Of a DNA stretch of 64,000 bases, positions 57,141 to 64,000 are shown piece after piece (position 1 is the first letter of the stretch; every line of letters begins with the position of its first letter). The DNA is taken from assembly GCA_900470195.1 (NCBI GenBank), contig UEIJ01000023.1, positions 186,001 through 250,000 on the forward strand. Direction: 5' to 3'. A program made the position numbers and the translations under genes. Source of the DNA: Hyphomicrobiales bacterium (GTDB lineage: Bacteria; Pseudomonadota; Alphaproteobacteria; Rhizobiales; Rhizobiaceae). The notes under the pieces are model-generated. The model made no database searches. It was not told where the DNA came from and saw nothing but the letters and a program-made list of their open reading frames with translations.

Positions 57141-57863
57141 ATGAGCAAGACAGGCGGTAACAAAAGCGGCGTGAAAACTGGGGGGCGCGGAGGCGCAGGC
57201 TCCAGCAATCTGCAGGTGCGCGTGAAGAAAAAGGCAGGCACGATCAAGGAATCGTCGCGGCGTTGGCTGGAACGCCACCTGAACGATCCTTACGTGCATA
57301 AATCGAAGCAGGACGGATATCGTTCACGCGCGGCCTACAAGCTCATTGAAATCAATGATCGTTATAATCTGCTGAAAAAAGGGCAAAAGATCATTGATCT
57401 CGGCGCCGCGCCGGGTGGCTGGTCGCAGATTGCGGCCAAGATTGTCGGTTCAACCGACGAGAACCCGCACGTCGTCGGTATCGACTATCTGCATGTCGAT
57501 CCCCTCCCCGGCGTCGTTCTGCTGGAAATGGATTTTCTGGACGACGAAGCACCTCAAAAGCTGATGGAAGCTCTGGGAGACAAACCCGATCTCGTTATTT
57601 CCGACATGGCTGCTCCGACCACCGGTCACCGTCGTACCGATCACCTGCGCACGGTGCATCTTTGCGAAGTCGCGGCCGATTTTGCCATCTCGGTTCTAAA
57701 GCCGGGTGGACATTTTCTCACCAAAACTTTTCAGGGCGGCACGGAAAACGAACTCCTGGCACTGCTCAAGCAAAAATTCCGGTCCGTTCACCACGTGAAG
57801 CCACCTGCATCTCGCGCCGAATCCGTCGAGCTTTATCTGCTCGCGCGGGATTTTAAGGGCTAA
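57141..57863 (+). CDS. rlmE: RlmE, 23S rRNA 2'-O-ribose methyltransferase (FtsJ)
   Basis: 240-residue SAM-dependent enzyme that methylates U2552 of 23S rRNA (E. coli numbering). The SAM-binding motif is [15 protein letters not shown]; the K-D-K-E catalytic tetrad fits Lys before RAAYKLIEI, Asp in VISDMAAP, Lys in [12 protein letters not shown] and Glu in AESVELYLL. An N-terminal Lys/Gly-rich tail ([18 protein letters not shown]) of about 25 residues is longer than in E. coli. It is coupled to the phosphatase gene. Confidence 0.94.
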   Translation: MSKTGGNKSGVKTGGRGGAGSSNLQVRVKKKAGTIKESSRRWLERHLNDPYVHKSKQDGYRSRAAYKLIEINDRYNLLKKGQKIIDLGAAPGGWSQIAAKIVGSTDENPHVVGIDYLHVDPLPGVVLLEMDFLDDEAPQKLMEALGDKPDLVISDMAAPTTGHRRTDHLRTVHLCEVAADFAISVLKPGGHFLTKTFQGGTENELLALLKQKFRSVHHVKPPASRAESVELYLLARDFKG

Positions 57864-57866
57864 GGC

Positions 57867-59303
57867 TTATTTTCCCGTAGAGGTGCCCGCAGCTTCTATG
57901 GCTGCGCGCTCTTTGCTGCGATGTTTCACGACAGTCGGTGCAGCCAGTTCCTTGCCCGCATCCGGTGCGAGCCGGGCAAACCAGAGAAAAGCCAAAGCCG
58001 AAACAGCGGCGACCACATAGAAGCCAATGTGGAAATCCGCCAGTTCGAGATGGGCTCCACGAAGCGATGTGCTGATCTCCAGGATGCCGCCTGCCAATGC
58101 GACGCCGATGGCAATGGAAACCTGCTGAGCAACGGCAGTGATGGGCGTAGCCTGACTGGTCTTTTCGTCGGGTATTTCCGCAAAGGCCAGCGCGTTTACA
58201 CCGGTGAAGAACAATGAGCGCGCAAAGCCTCCCACCAACAGAAAACCAATGATGATCCAATAAGGCGTCGTCGGCGTAAACAGCCCATTAACAGCAATGA
58301 AGCAGGCAGAAATCAAAGAACCTGCCATCAGGGCGCGCCGGAAACCGACGCGGGCAAAAATGCGCTTTGCACCGAATTTCATGCTGATAGCACCAATCGC
58401 CGAAACGAAAGTCATCATACCGGACTGAAAAGGGGTGAGACCGAAACCAAGCTGAAACATCAACGGCAACAAAAATGGGATGGCACCAATCCCGAACCGG
58501 AAAATGCTGCCACCAATAACCGCTGCGCGGAACACCTGATTATCAAAAAGCTTCAGATTCAGCAGCGGATCGTCCGCCCTCTTCGCATGCCGCAGATAAA
58601 GAACCGTACAGACAATACCGATTGCAAGGGTGGTAAATCCAACTGCTGGCGGCAAGGCTGGAAGGCTTACCACCGACAGTCCAAAAACTACCCCCGACAT
58701 TGCCATGCCCGAGAGAACAAAACCCGTCCAATCAAGACGCTTTACGATGCGCTCATCGGTATCTGGAAGGAACCGGCTGGCAAACCAGATGCCAACAAAA
58801 CCGATCGGCACGTTGATCAAGAAAATCCAATGCCAAGTCAGGAATGTCGTGATGAAACCGCCAACCGGCGGGCCCACAAGTGGCCCGACCATCGCAGGTA
58901 TAGTCAGCCAGGCCATGGCTGAAACGAGTTCACTGCGCGGAGTCGCACGGATAAGTACGAGACGGCCAACGGGTGTCATCATCGCGCCGCCCATGCCCTG
59001 TAAAAACCGTGCGATGACGAAAGCTGTGAGTGAATTCGATGCGGCGCAAGCAACTGACCCGACCACGAATACCGCTATTGCCGCCCGAAACACATTCTTG
59101 GCTCCAAAACGATCCGCCATCCAGCCGCTGACCGGAATAAAAACCGCAAGCGCAACAAGATAAGCCGTCAGCGCCAGTTTGAGCGCAATCGGGCTTGTGC
59201 CGATATCAGCAGCGATAGCGGGAAGCGACGTCGAAATGACGTTCGAATCCATCTGTTCCATGAACAGGGCTATAGCCAATACGAGGGGAATGATGCGATT
59301 CAC
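57867..59303 (-). CDS. MFS multidrug exporter (DHA2 family, 14-helix type)
   Basis: 478 residues from GTG 59303, chosen because the TTG at 59342 has no ribosome site and GTG has GGAA 7 bases upstream. About fourteen hydrophobic segments. DHA2 motifs are present: MEQMDSNVISTSLPAIAADIG, the loop GWMADRFGAKNVFR and FLQGMGGAMMTPVGRLVL (motif C-like). Such proton-driven exporters remove drugs or signals. It converges with rlmE, the stop codons being only 3 bases apart. No regulator gene sits next to it. Confidence 0.86.
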   Translation of the reverse strand: MNRIIPLVLAIALFMEQMDSNVISTSLPAIAADIGTSPIALKLALTAYLVALAVFIPVSGWMADRFGAKNVFRAAIAVFVVGSVACAASNSLTAFVIARFLQGMGGAMMTPVGRLVLIRATPRSELVSAMAWLTIPAMVGPLVGPPVGGFITTFLTWHWIFLINVPIGFVGIWFASRFLPDTDERIVKRLDWTGFVLSGMAMSGVVFGLSVVSLPALPPAVGFTTLAIGIVCTVLYLRHAKRADDPLLNLKLFDNQVFRAAVIGGSIFRFGIGAIPFLLPLMFQLGFGLTPFQSGMMTFVSAIGAISMKFGAKRIFARVGFRRALMAGSLISACFIAVNGLFTPTTPYWIIIGFLLVGGFARSLFFTGVNALAFAEIPDEKTSQATPITAVAQQVSIAIGVALAGGILEISTSLRGAHLELADFHIGFYVVAAVSALAFLWFARLAPDAGKELAAPTVVKHRSKERAAIEAAGTSTGK

Positions 59304-59524
59304 GGTGATATTCCGAATATACGGGCACGAAAAGGTCGGCAATTCTATGTAGCGCCCAACTAATTATTGCTAGAAGGAACGGCGTCACAATGCAGTGAAT
59401 ATGCGATAAAATCAGTAATTTATCGCCTGTTTTAAGCAGATTATGGTCCTTAGCATCGCAGCACCTTAGGCCTCACGCGAAATTTCAGCCATTCACATTT
59501 GTGTAAAACAGGGTTGCGCTTCCC

Positions 59525-59550
59525 GTAACAGCTTGTTACATTTCGTTACA
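59525..59550 (+). promoter_or_regulatory. repeated TTACA boxes upstream of the 33-residue protein
   Basis: GTAACA-GCT-TGTTAC inverted repeat (59525-59539) and a second GTTACA at 59545-59550, 10 bases after the GTTACA at 59535-59540. Spacing of one helical turn suggests a tandem response-regulator-type site. The factor is unknown. Confidence 0.45.
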
Positions 59551-59565
59551 GTTTCACGAAGCTTC

Positions 59566-59592
59566 GAACCGGGTGGGGGGCCGCTCCGGTTC
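59566..59592 (+). other. leader hairpin beside a strong ribosome site
   Basis: GAACCGG/CCGGTTC stem (59566-59572 with 59586-59592) with a G-rich loop GTGGGGGGCCGCT, ending at the base before AAGGAGGT. Ribosome access may depend on its folding. Confidence 0.55.
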
Positions 59593-59605
59593 AAGGAGGT
59601 AGGAA

Positions 59606-59707
59606 ATGAACGATATTACAAGAACCGCTATCATCTATGGAATGATGATCATTTCGCTCAACACCGCGCTTGCAATCGGTCTTCTGGGACTTGATTTCCT
59701 GCGTTAA
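59606..59707 (+). CDS. 33-residue single-helix membrane protein
   Basis: Reads MNDITRTAIIYGMMIISLNT, then ALAIGLLGLDFLR and stop. One hydrophobic helix spans about residues 8-29, flanked by a charged start and a terminal Arg. It has a near-perfect ribosome site (AAGGAGGT, 6 bases before the ATG), its own candidate promoter elements and a terminator (59746-59785), so it behaves as a free-standing gene. No known family recognised. It should be inserted in the inner membrane. Coordinates rest on strong signals rather than similarity. Confidence 0.7.
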   Translation: MNDITRTAIIYGMMIISLNTALAIGLLGLDFLR

Positions 59708-59745
59708 ACGCGCCCCAAGCAAGTTTTTGCCCTCCAGGCACACAT

Positions 59746-59785
59746 GAAAAAGAGCGTTTCCATTCATTGGAAGCGCTCTTTTCAT
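59746..59785. terminator. bidirectional terminator
   Basis: A stem of about 13 pairs (AAAGAGCGTTTCC with GGAAGCGCTCTTT, one G-U) around ATTCATT; U-rich tails on both strands. It lies between the 33-residue gene (plus) and the sugar ATPase gene (minus, ends 59835). Confidence 0.75.
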
Positions 59786-59834
59786 TTCCAGCAGTTTCAA
59801 TGTGCAATCCCGACACTGCGCTGTTCGCTACGGG

Positions 59835-60950
59835 TCAGAGAATTCGGCCCTGACTGTTCGGATCAAAGAAAACCGACTTGTCTAGATTGAAGGCCAGCCG
59901 GGCCGACTGCCCAGCCGTGATGCGGGCATCTGCGCGTAGTCGCGCCACGACATGCTTGCCGCCTAGACGCGTGACCGCGAACGTATCTGAGCCCGCCGGT
60001 TCGACAACATCAATGAGGCAGTCGCGCTCTACGATTGCGTCGGCATTGCGGTCTGCTCCATCTGGATCGGTAAGTGCTTCAGGGCGGATACCGAAGACTA
60101 TATCCTTGCCCTCGTATGCACCAAGCCCCTGCGGCGCTGTCTTCAAGGGCAGCGTGAGCGGCTCGCTCTCACCGCGTTTGAGATTAATAGCATACCCCGC
60201 ACCATTCTTCACGACCCCCGCCGTTAGCAAATTCATTGCTGGCGAGCCCATAAAATCGGCAACGAACATATTGGAAGGGTTGTTATATATCTCGGCGGGC
60301 GTTCCGAACTGCTGCAAGATTCCATCTTTCAGAACAGCGATCTTGGTAGCGAGAGTCATTGCTTCGATCTGGTCGTGTGTCACATACACGATCGTGGTCT
60401 TCATCCGGCTGTGCAATCGTTTGATCTCGGTGCGCATATCAACACGCAGTTTGGCATCAAGATTGGAAAGCGGTTCATCGAAGAGAAACACCTGAGGGTT
60501 GCGCACCAAAGCACGCCCCATGGCCACGCGCTGACGTTGGCCACCAGAAAGCTGGCTAGGCTTGCGATCAAGCAGATGGCCTATCTGCAATATATCGGCA
60601 ACTTCCTGGATAGCCTTATCGCGTTCGGCCTTCGGAACCTTCCGAATTTCCATGCCGAAAGCGATGTTGCCTGCAACAGTCATATTCGGATAAAGCGCAT
60701 AGGACTGAAAGACCATTGCAATATCGCGCTGTGACGGATGCAGGCCCGCAATAGACTTGCCGTTGATCGAGATGTCACCGGAAGTGATCGGCTCAAGTCC
60801 AGCAATCGTATTCAGGAGCGTCGACTTACCACAGCCAGACGGACCGACGAGAACGAGAAAACCGCCTTCATCGATCTCGATATTGATATCCTTCAAAACC
60901 GAAACATTGCCGTAGGACTTGTAGAGGTCGGATATTTTCAGAAAAGACAT
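59835..60950 (-). CDS. sugar ABC transporter ATP-binding protein (UgpC/MalK type)
   Basis: 371-residue ATPase of the CUT1 family: Walker A GPSGCGKST, signature LSGGQRQRVAMGRAL, Walker B VFLFDEPLSNLD, H-loop THDQIEA, followed by a C-terminal MalK/TOBE regulatory domain (from about residue 240). MSFLKISDLYKSYG is the usual start; the frame is open to 60974 (a GTG) but the ATG 60950 matches the family. It follows the second permease with an 8-base gap and finishes the operon. It may serve more than one CUT1 importer. Confidence 0.92.
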   Translation of the reverse strand: MSFLKISDLYKSYGNVSVLKDINIEIDEGGFLVLVGPSGCGKSTLLNTIAGLEPITSGDISINGKSIAGLHPSQRDIAMVFQSYALYPNMTVAGNIAFGMEIRKVPKAERDKAIQEVADILQIGHLLDRKPSQLSGGQRQRVAMGRALVRNPQVFLFDEPLSNLDAKLRVDMRTEIKRLHSRMKTTIVYVTHDQIEAMTLATKIAVLKDGILQQFGTPAEIYNNPSNMFVADFMGSPAMNLLTAGVVKNGAGYAINLKRGESEPLTLPLKTAPQGLGAYEGKDIVFGIRPEALTDPDGADRNADAIVERDCLIDVVEPAGSDTFAVTRLGGKHVVARLRADARITAGQSARLAFNLDKSVFFDPNSQGRIL

Positions 60951-60957
60951 TTGCAAC

Positions 60958-61839
60958 TTATCCCTTAACGGCACCGGACATCAGGCCACGTACGAAATAG
61001 CGGCCGGAAACAATGTAGACTACTAGTGTCGGCAGAGCCGCCAGGATAGCTCCTGCGAAATGGACATTGTACTCCTTGACGCCAGTAGAGGAGGAAACCA
61101 GATTATTGAGCGCAACCGTCATCGGCGTCGAATTGGCCCCTGAGAACGAAGCACCGAACAGAAAATCGTTCCAGATATTGGTGAACTGCCAGATCACGGA
61201 CACAACGATGATGGGGCCAGACGAGGGCAGCAAAATACGCCAGAATATCTGGAAAAAGCTTGCCCCGTCAATCTGGGCAGCACGAACCAGTTCTGTCGGG
61301 AAAGCCTCATAGTAATTGCGGAAATAAAGCGTCGTGAACCCGATTCCGTAAACCACATGGACGAGGATCAGTCCCCAGATCGTGCCGGCAATTCCCAGAA
61401 AGCCAAGAACGCGCGCCATCGGAATGAGCACAATCTGGAACGGAATGAAGCACGACAACAGCAGTAAACCGAAAAAGATATTGGACCCGCGGAATTGCCA
61501 TTTGGTCAACACGTAGCCGTTCAATGCACCAACGATGGTTGAGATCGCAACCGCTGGAACAACCATCAGGATCGAATTGATGAAGAATGGCTTCAGGCCC
61601 GTGGGCTGCACACCGATCTGGGCCGTCGACCAAGCGGACAGCCATGGCTCGATGGTCCATTGTTGCGGCAGGTTCAACATGCCTCCTTGGCGGATTTCAT
61701 CCAGAGGTTTGAGCGAATTGACCAGCATCACATAAAGCGGCAGCAAATAGTAGAAAGCAAAGAGCAGCAGCGCGGCATAGATCAGCGCACGTGTCAGCTT
61801 TCCGCTGCTGATGGCATTGTCTTGCGACTGGGCGCTCAT
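60958..61839 (-). CDS. sugar ABC transporter permease (MalG/UgpE-like)
   Basis: 293 residues with six helices; the EAA loop VRAAQIDGASFFQIFWRILLPSSGP is the CUT1 signature. N-terminal LTRALIYAALLLFAFYYLLP is typical. Its start overlaps the first permease stop by four bases (ATGA). Forms the heterodimer with it. Confidence 0.92.
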   Translation of the reverse strand: MSAQSQDNAISSGKLTRALIYAALLLFAFYYLLPLYVMLVNSLKPLDEIRQGGMLNLPQQWTIEPWLSAWSTAQIGVQPTGLKPFFINSILMVVPAVAISTIVGALNGYVLTKWQFRGSNIFFGLLLLSCFIPFQIVLIPMARVLGFLGIAGTIWGLILVHVVYGIGFTTLYFRNYYEAFPTELVRAAQIDGASFFQIFWRILLPSSGPIIVVSVIWQFTNIWNDFLFGASFSGANSTPMTVALNNLVSSSTGVKEYNVHFAGAILAALPTLVVYIVSGRYFVRGLMSGAVKG

Positions 61840-62717
61840 GACCGCGACCCTCCGCGAATTTCCGAGTAAAGATAAGGAATGATGATCGAGAAGATCATAA
61901 CCAACATGATAATAGCGGACGACGCGCCGATACCCATCTGGTTCCGCGTGAAGGTGTAGGAATACATGAAAGTAGCTGGCAATTCGGTGGCCTGCCCGGG
62001 TCCACCGCCCGTCAGCGCGATAACAAGATCGTATGCCTTGATCGCAAGATGAGCGAGGACTACGAAAGCGGACAGAAACACCGGGCGCATCAACGGAATG
62101 ATGATGCGGCGATAGATCGTCGCCGTTGACGCGCCATCGATCTGAGCCGCCTTGATAATCTCGTTATCAACGCCGCGCAGTCCCGCGAGAAACATCGCCA
62201 TCACAAATCCGGATGATTGCCATACGGCGGCAATCACCAGACAGTAGATTGCCATCGTGTTACTCTTGATCCAATTGAACGAGAAACTCTCCCAACCCCA
62301 CAGATGCATTGTGTTTTCCAGCCCAATACCCGGGTCGAGAAACCACTTCCATGCCGTCCCTGTCACGATGAAAGACAATGCCATCGGATAAAGATAGATC
62401 GGGCGGAGAATGCCTTCGCCTCGAATCTTCTGGTCAAGAAGGATCGCTAAAAACAGTCCAATCACCGAACAGATGATGATGTAGAGCGACGCAAAGATTG
62501 CAAGATTGGTGATCGCCCGCCACCAATGGGGCAAAGCCCATAGCTTGCTGTAATTCGCAAGGCCGACGAAGCCATATGAGGGCAGCATCCGGCTATTGGT
62601 TAGCGAAAGGACGCCGGTATAGATTATGAAGCCATAAACGAACACGAGCACTATCAAAAAGCTCGGCCCCAGAACCAGCTTTGGCACCAGTTCCTGTAAT
62701 CGGCTGTTACGCTGCAT
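61836..62717 (-). CDS. sugar ABC transporter permease (MalF/UgpA-like)
   Basis: About 293 residues with six helices; EAA loop IKAAQIDGASTATIYRRIIIPLM. ATG 62717 is chosen because AGGGTGA lies 7 bases before it; the longer reading to 62831 has no ribosome site. It lies about 280 bases after the binding-protein gene, beyond a terminator-like hairpin. Short for a MalF, lacking the large N-terminal loop. Confidence 0.9.
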   Translation of the reverse strand: MQRNSRLQELVPKLVLGPSFLIVLVFVYGFIIYTGVLSLTNSRMLPSYGFVGLANYSKLWALPHWWRAITNLAIFASLYIIICSVIGLFLAILLDQKIRGEGILRPIYLYPMALSFIVTGTAWKWFLDPGIGLENTMHLWGWESFSFNWIKSNTMAIYCLVIAAVWQSSGFVMAMFLAGLRGVDNEIIKAAQIDGASTATIYRRIIIPLMRPVFLSAFVVLAHLAIKAYDLVIALTGGGPGQATELPATFMYSYTFTRNQMGIGASSAIIMLVMIFSIIIPYLYSEIRGGSRS

Positions 62718-62957
62718 ATTTGCGTCACCCTGTTCACGTCGCCCGGCCAAACGCCAATTATGCGGCAAGCCTTCCGGACATCTGTTTAATCGGCATTCCA
62801 GCGCGCCTGCATTATGCGCAATAGAATGCACCCGATAAGCTCAGTCTGCCGCAGTTTCCGATGGAAACATGCAGACCTTCATCATGCAATTACTGTTTTG
62901 ATTTCTGGTCGTTGCTGCCGCGCTTCCAAATGTGCGGCCAATATACGGAGCACCAGA

Positions 62958-62992
62958 GACAAAAGGCGTCCGGGAATTTTCCCGGGCGCCTC
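62958..62992 (-). terminator. hairpin after the sugar binding-protein gene
   Basis: GGCGTCCGGG/CCCGGGCGCC stem (62965-62974 with 62981-62990; one G-U) and AATTTT loop, followed on the minus strand by TTTTGTC. It begins 10 bases past the stop. Confidence 0.78.
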
Positions 62993-62999
62993 TTTGCCG

Positions 63000-64000
63000 T
63001 TATTTCGCAGCTTCGACCGCGGATACGAGTTCCTTAACAGCGTCTTCCGAAGAAAGCTGACCGTTGAACTGACGCGTCACGACGTCATAGATAGCGTTCT
63101 TGACCGCAGCCGGGTTGGCGTAGCCGTGCGCCATAGAACCCAGCATCGTGCCCTTTTCGCTCGCTTCCTTTTCGTCAGCGATAGCTTTCTTACCGCAAGC
63201 GTCGAAGTCAGTGTCAGGTACATCCGTACGGGCCGGGGCAGAGCCCTTCACCACGTTGAAGGCCGACTGAAACGTTGGGCTCTCAATCGCGGACGCCATT
63301 TCAAGCTGTGCCGGAACCTTGTCTTCCGAGACTTTGAACATGGCAAACATATCGGAATTGAAGGTGATTGCGCCCTGCGTGCCAGGATAACGCATGCAGA
63401 CGAAATCTTCGCCCGGCTTCTTGCCGGCCTTGATGAATTCACCCTTTGCCCAGTCACCCATGAACTGAAGACCGGCTTTGCCTTCAATAACCATAGCTGA
63501 TGCGAGATTCCAGTCGCGACCAGAGAAGTTGTCGTCAACATAGGACCGCAGCTTCGTCATCCGGTCGAACGCCTGCTTCATCGTATCGCTGCCGAGCGTT
63601 TCGGGATCAAGGTCGACGAAAGCCTTCTTGTAGAAATCCGTACCAAAGGAAAGCACGACAGCATCAAAAATAGTTGCGTCCTGCCAGGGCTGGCCACCGT
63701 GAGCGACCGGTGTGATCCCCTGTTCCTTGAACTTGTCAAGCAGCGCGATCAGTTCGTCCCAGTTGGTAGGTTCCTTGCCGCCAGCCTTGTCGAGCGCGGC
63801 CTTGTTGATCCACATCCAGTTGGTGGAGTGGACGTTGACGGGAGCCGCAATCCAGTGGCCATCATACTTCGCAAATTCCTGCAAAGGAGCCGGGATAACC
63901 TTTTCCCATCCCTCCTTGTTGGCGATCTCATCAAGATTGCCAAGAGCACCCTGCTCCGCCCAGTCGCGAATATCGAATCCGAGCATCTGCACTGCCGTCG
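63000..64000 (-). CDS. sugar ABC transporter substrate-binding protein, glucose/mannose type, partial
   Basis: CUT1-family periplasmic binding protein; the N-terminus lies beyond the right edge, so about 333 residues are seen. Segments [23 protein letters not shown] region around [20 protein letters not shown] and [16 protein letters not shown] resemble GtsA-like glucose/mannose-binding proteins. Cysteines near EDFVCMRY and DACGKKA could form a disulfide as in that group. It is first of a four-gene operon (binding protein, two permeases, ATPase). Substrate is inferred from resemblance only. Confidence 0.8.
   Translation of the reverse strand, partial: TAVQMLGFDIRDWAEQGALGNLDEIANKEGWEKVIPAPLQEFAKYDGHWIAAPVNVHSTNWMWINKAALDKAGGKEPTNWDELIALLDKFKEQGITPVAHGGQPWQDATIFDAVVLSFGTDFYKKAFVDLDPETLGSDTMKQAFDRMTKLRSYVDDNFSGRDWNLASAMVIEGKAGLQFMGDWAKGEFIKAGKKPGEDFVCMRYPGTQGAITFNSDMFAMFKVSEDKVPAQLEMASAIESPTFQSAFNVVKGSAPARTDVPDTDFDACGKKAIADEKEASEKGTMLGSMAHGYANPAAVKNAIYDVVTRQFNGQLSSEDAVKELVSAVEAAK

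Noticed and set aside
59343-59605. Short open frames upstream of the 33-residue gene
   Set aside because: None has a ribosome site, and repeat content suggests a control region.

Overview
The window looks like part of a replicon from an alphaproteobacterium of the order Rhizobiales, most likely Brucellaceae (Ochrobactrum/Brucella group). This is inferred from the overall protein character, a DUF1127 small protein, an Irr-type ICE box and a TGA-N9-TCA (RirA-type) motif before an iron gene, and the density of ABC importers. No database search was possible, so the genus is not certain. I see no rRNA, tRNA, CRISPR array, prophage or intact insertion sequence. Both window ends cut a gene.

Layout. 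1-4.3 kb: the end of a TRAP-transporter binding protein, a sugar isomerase-like TIM barrel, a purine module (cytidine-deaminase-fold enzyme plus AzgA-type permease) and a DUF2938 membrane protein. 4.3-9.8 kb: a gene-poor stretch with inverted repeats and a DUF1127 gene, then a DMT exporter, a class IV aminotransferase, a TauE/SafE permease and an FAD-binding dehydrogenase. 9.9-18.6 kb: a complete kdp potassium uptake operon in the order small ORF, kdpF, kdpA, small ORF, kdpB, kdpC, kdpD, kdpE, followed by a DUF3775 gene. 18.7-20.1 kb: an aldehyde dehydrogenase. 20.2-27.4 kb (minus strand): a peptide/opine-type ABC importer with an amidohydrolase. 27.8-32.7 kb (minus): an aminotransferase, metQ, metN, metI and an isopenicillin-N-synthase-like oxygenase in one run. 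32.8-34.3 kb (minus): an unusual LysR-type HTH joined to a TrpD-like domain.

34.4-41.4 kb (plus): a siderophore locus of TonB receptor, periplasmic esterase, CeuE/FatB-like binding protein, two FecCD permeases and an ATPase, preceded by iron-responsive sites. 41.4-49.0 kb (minus): a second peptide importer operon (MarR-like regulator, double ATPase, binding protein, two permeases, M14 carboxypeptidase), divergent from a fused 5-oxoprolinase/hydantoinase (49.1-52.7 kb). 53.0-55.4 kb: a cystine-type ABC importer. 55.6-57.9 kb: a Ppx/GppA phosphatase with a long basic tail, then rlmE. 57.9-59.3 kb: a DHA2-type MFS exporter. 59.6 kb: a 33-residue membrane protein with a structured leader. 59.8-64.0 kb (minus): a CUT1 sugar importer, probably glucose/mannose type.

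The window is dominated by nutrient capture: six ABC importers for peptides, methionine-like compounds, ferri-siderophore, cystine and sugar, several with a matching catabolic enzyme in the same operon. In five of the six a strong hairpin follows the binding-protein gene, a simple way to make binding protein in excess over the membrane parts. The items most worth following up are the LysR-TrpD fusion, the two extra one-helix ORFs in the kdp operon, the Met transporter/oxygenase operon, the importer-peptidase-oxoprolinase locus and the 33-residue protein.
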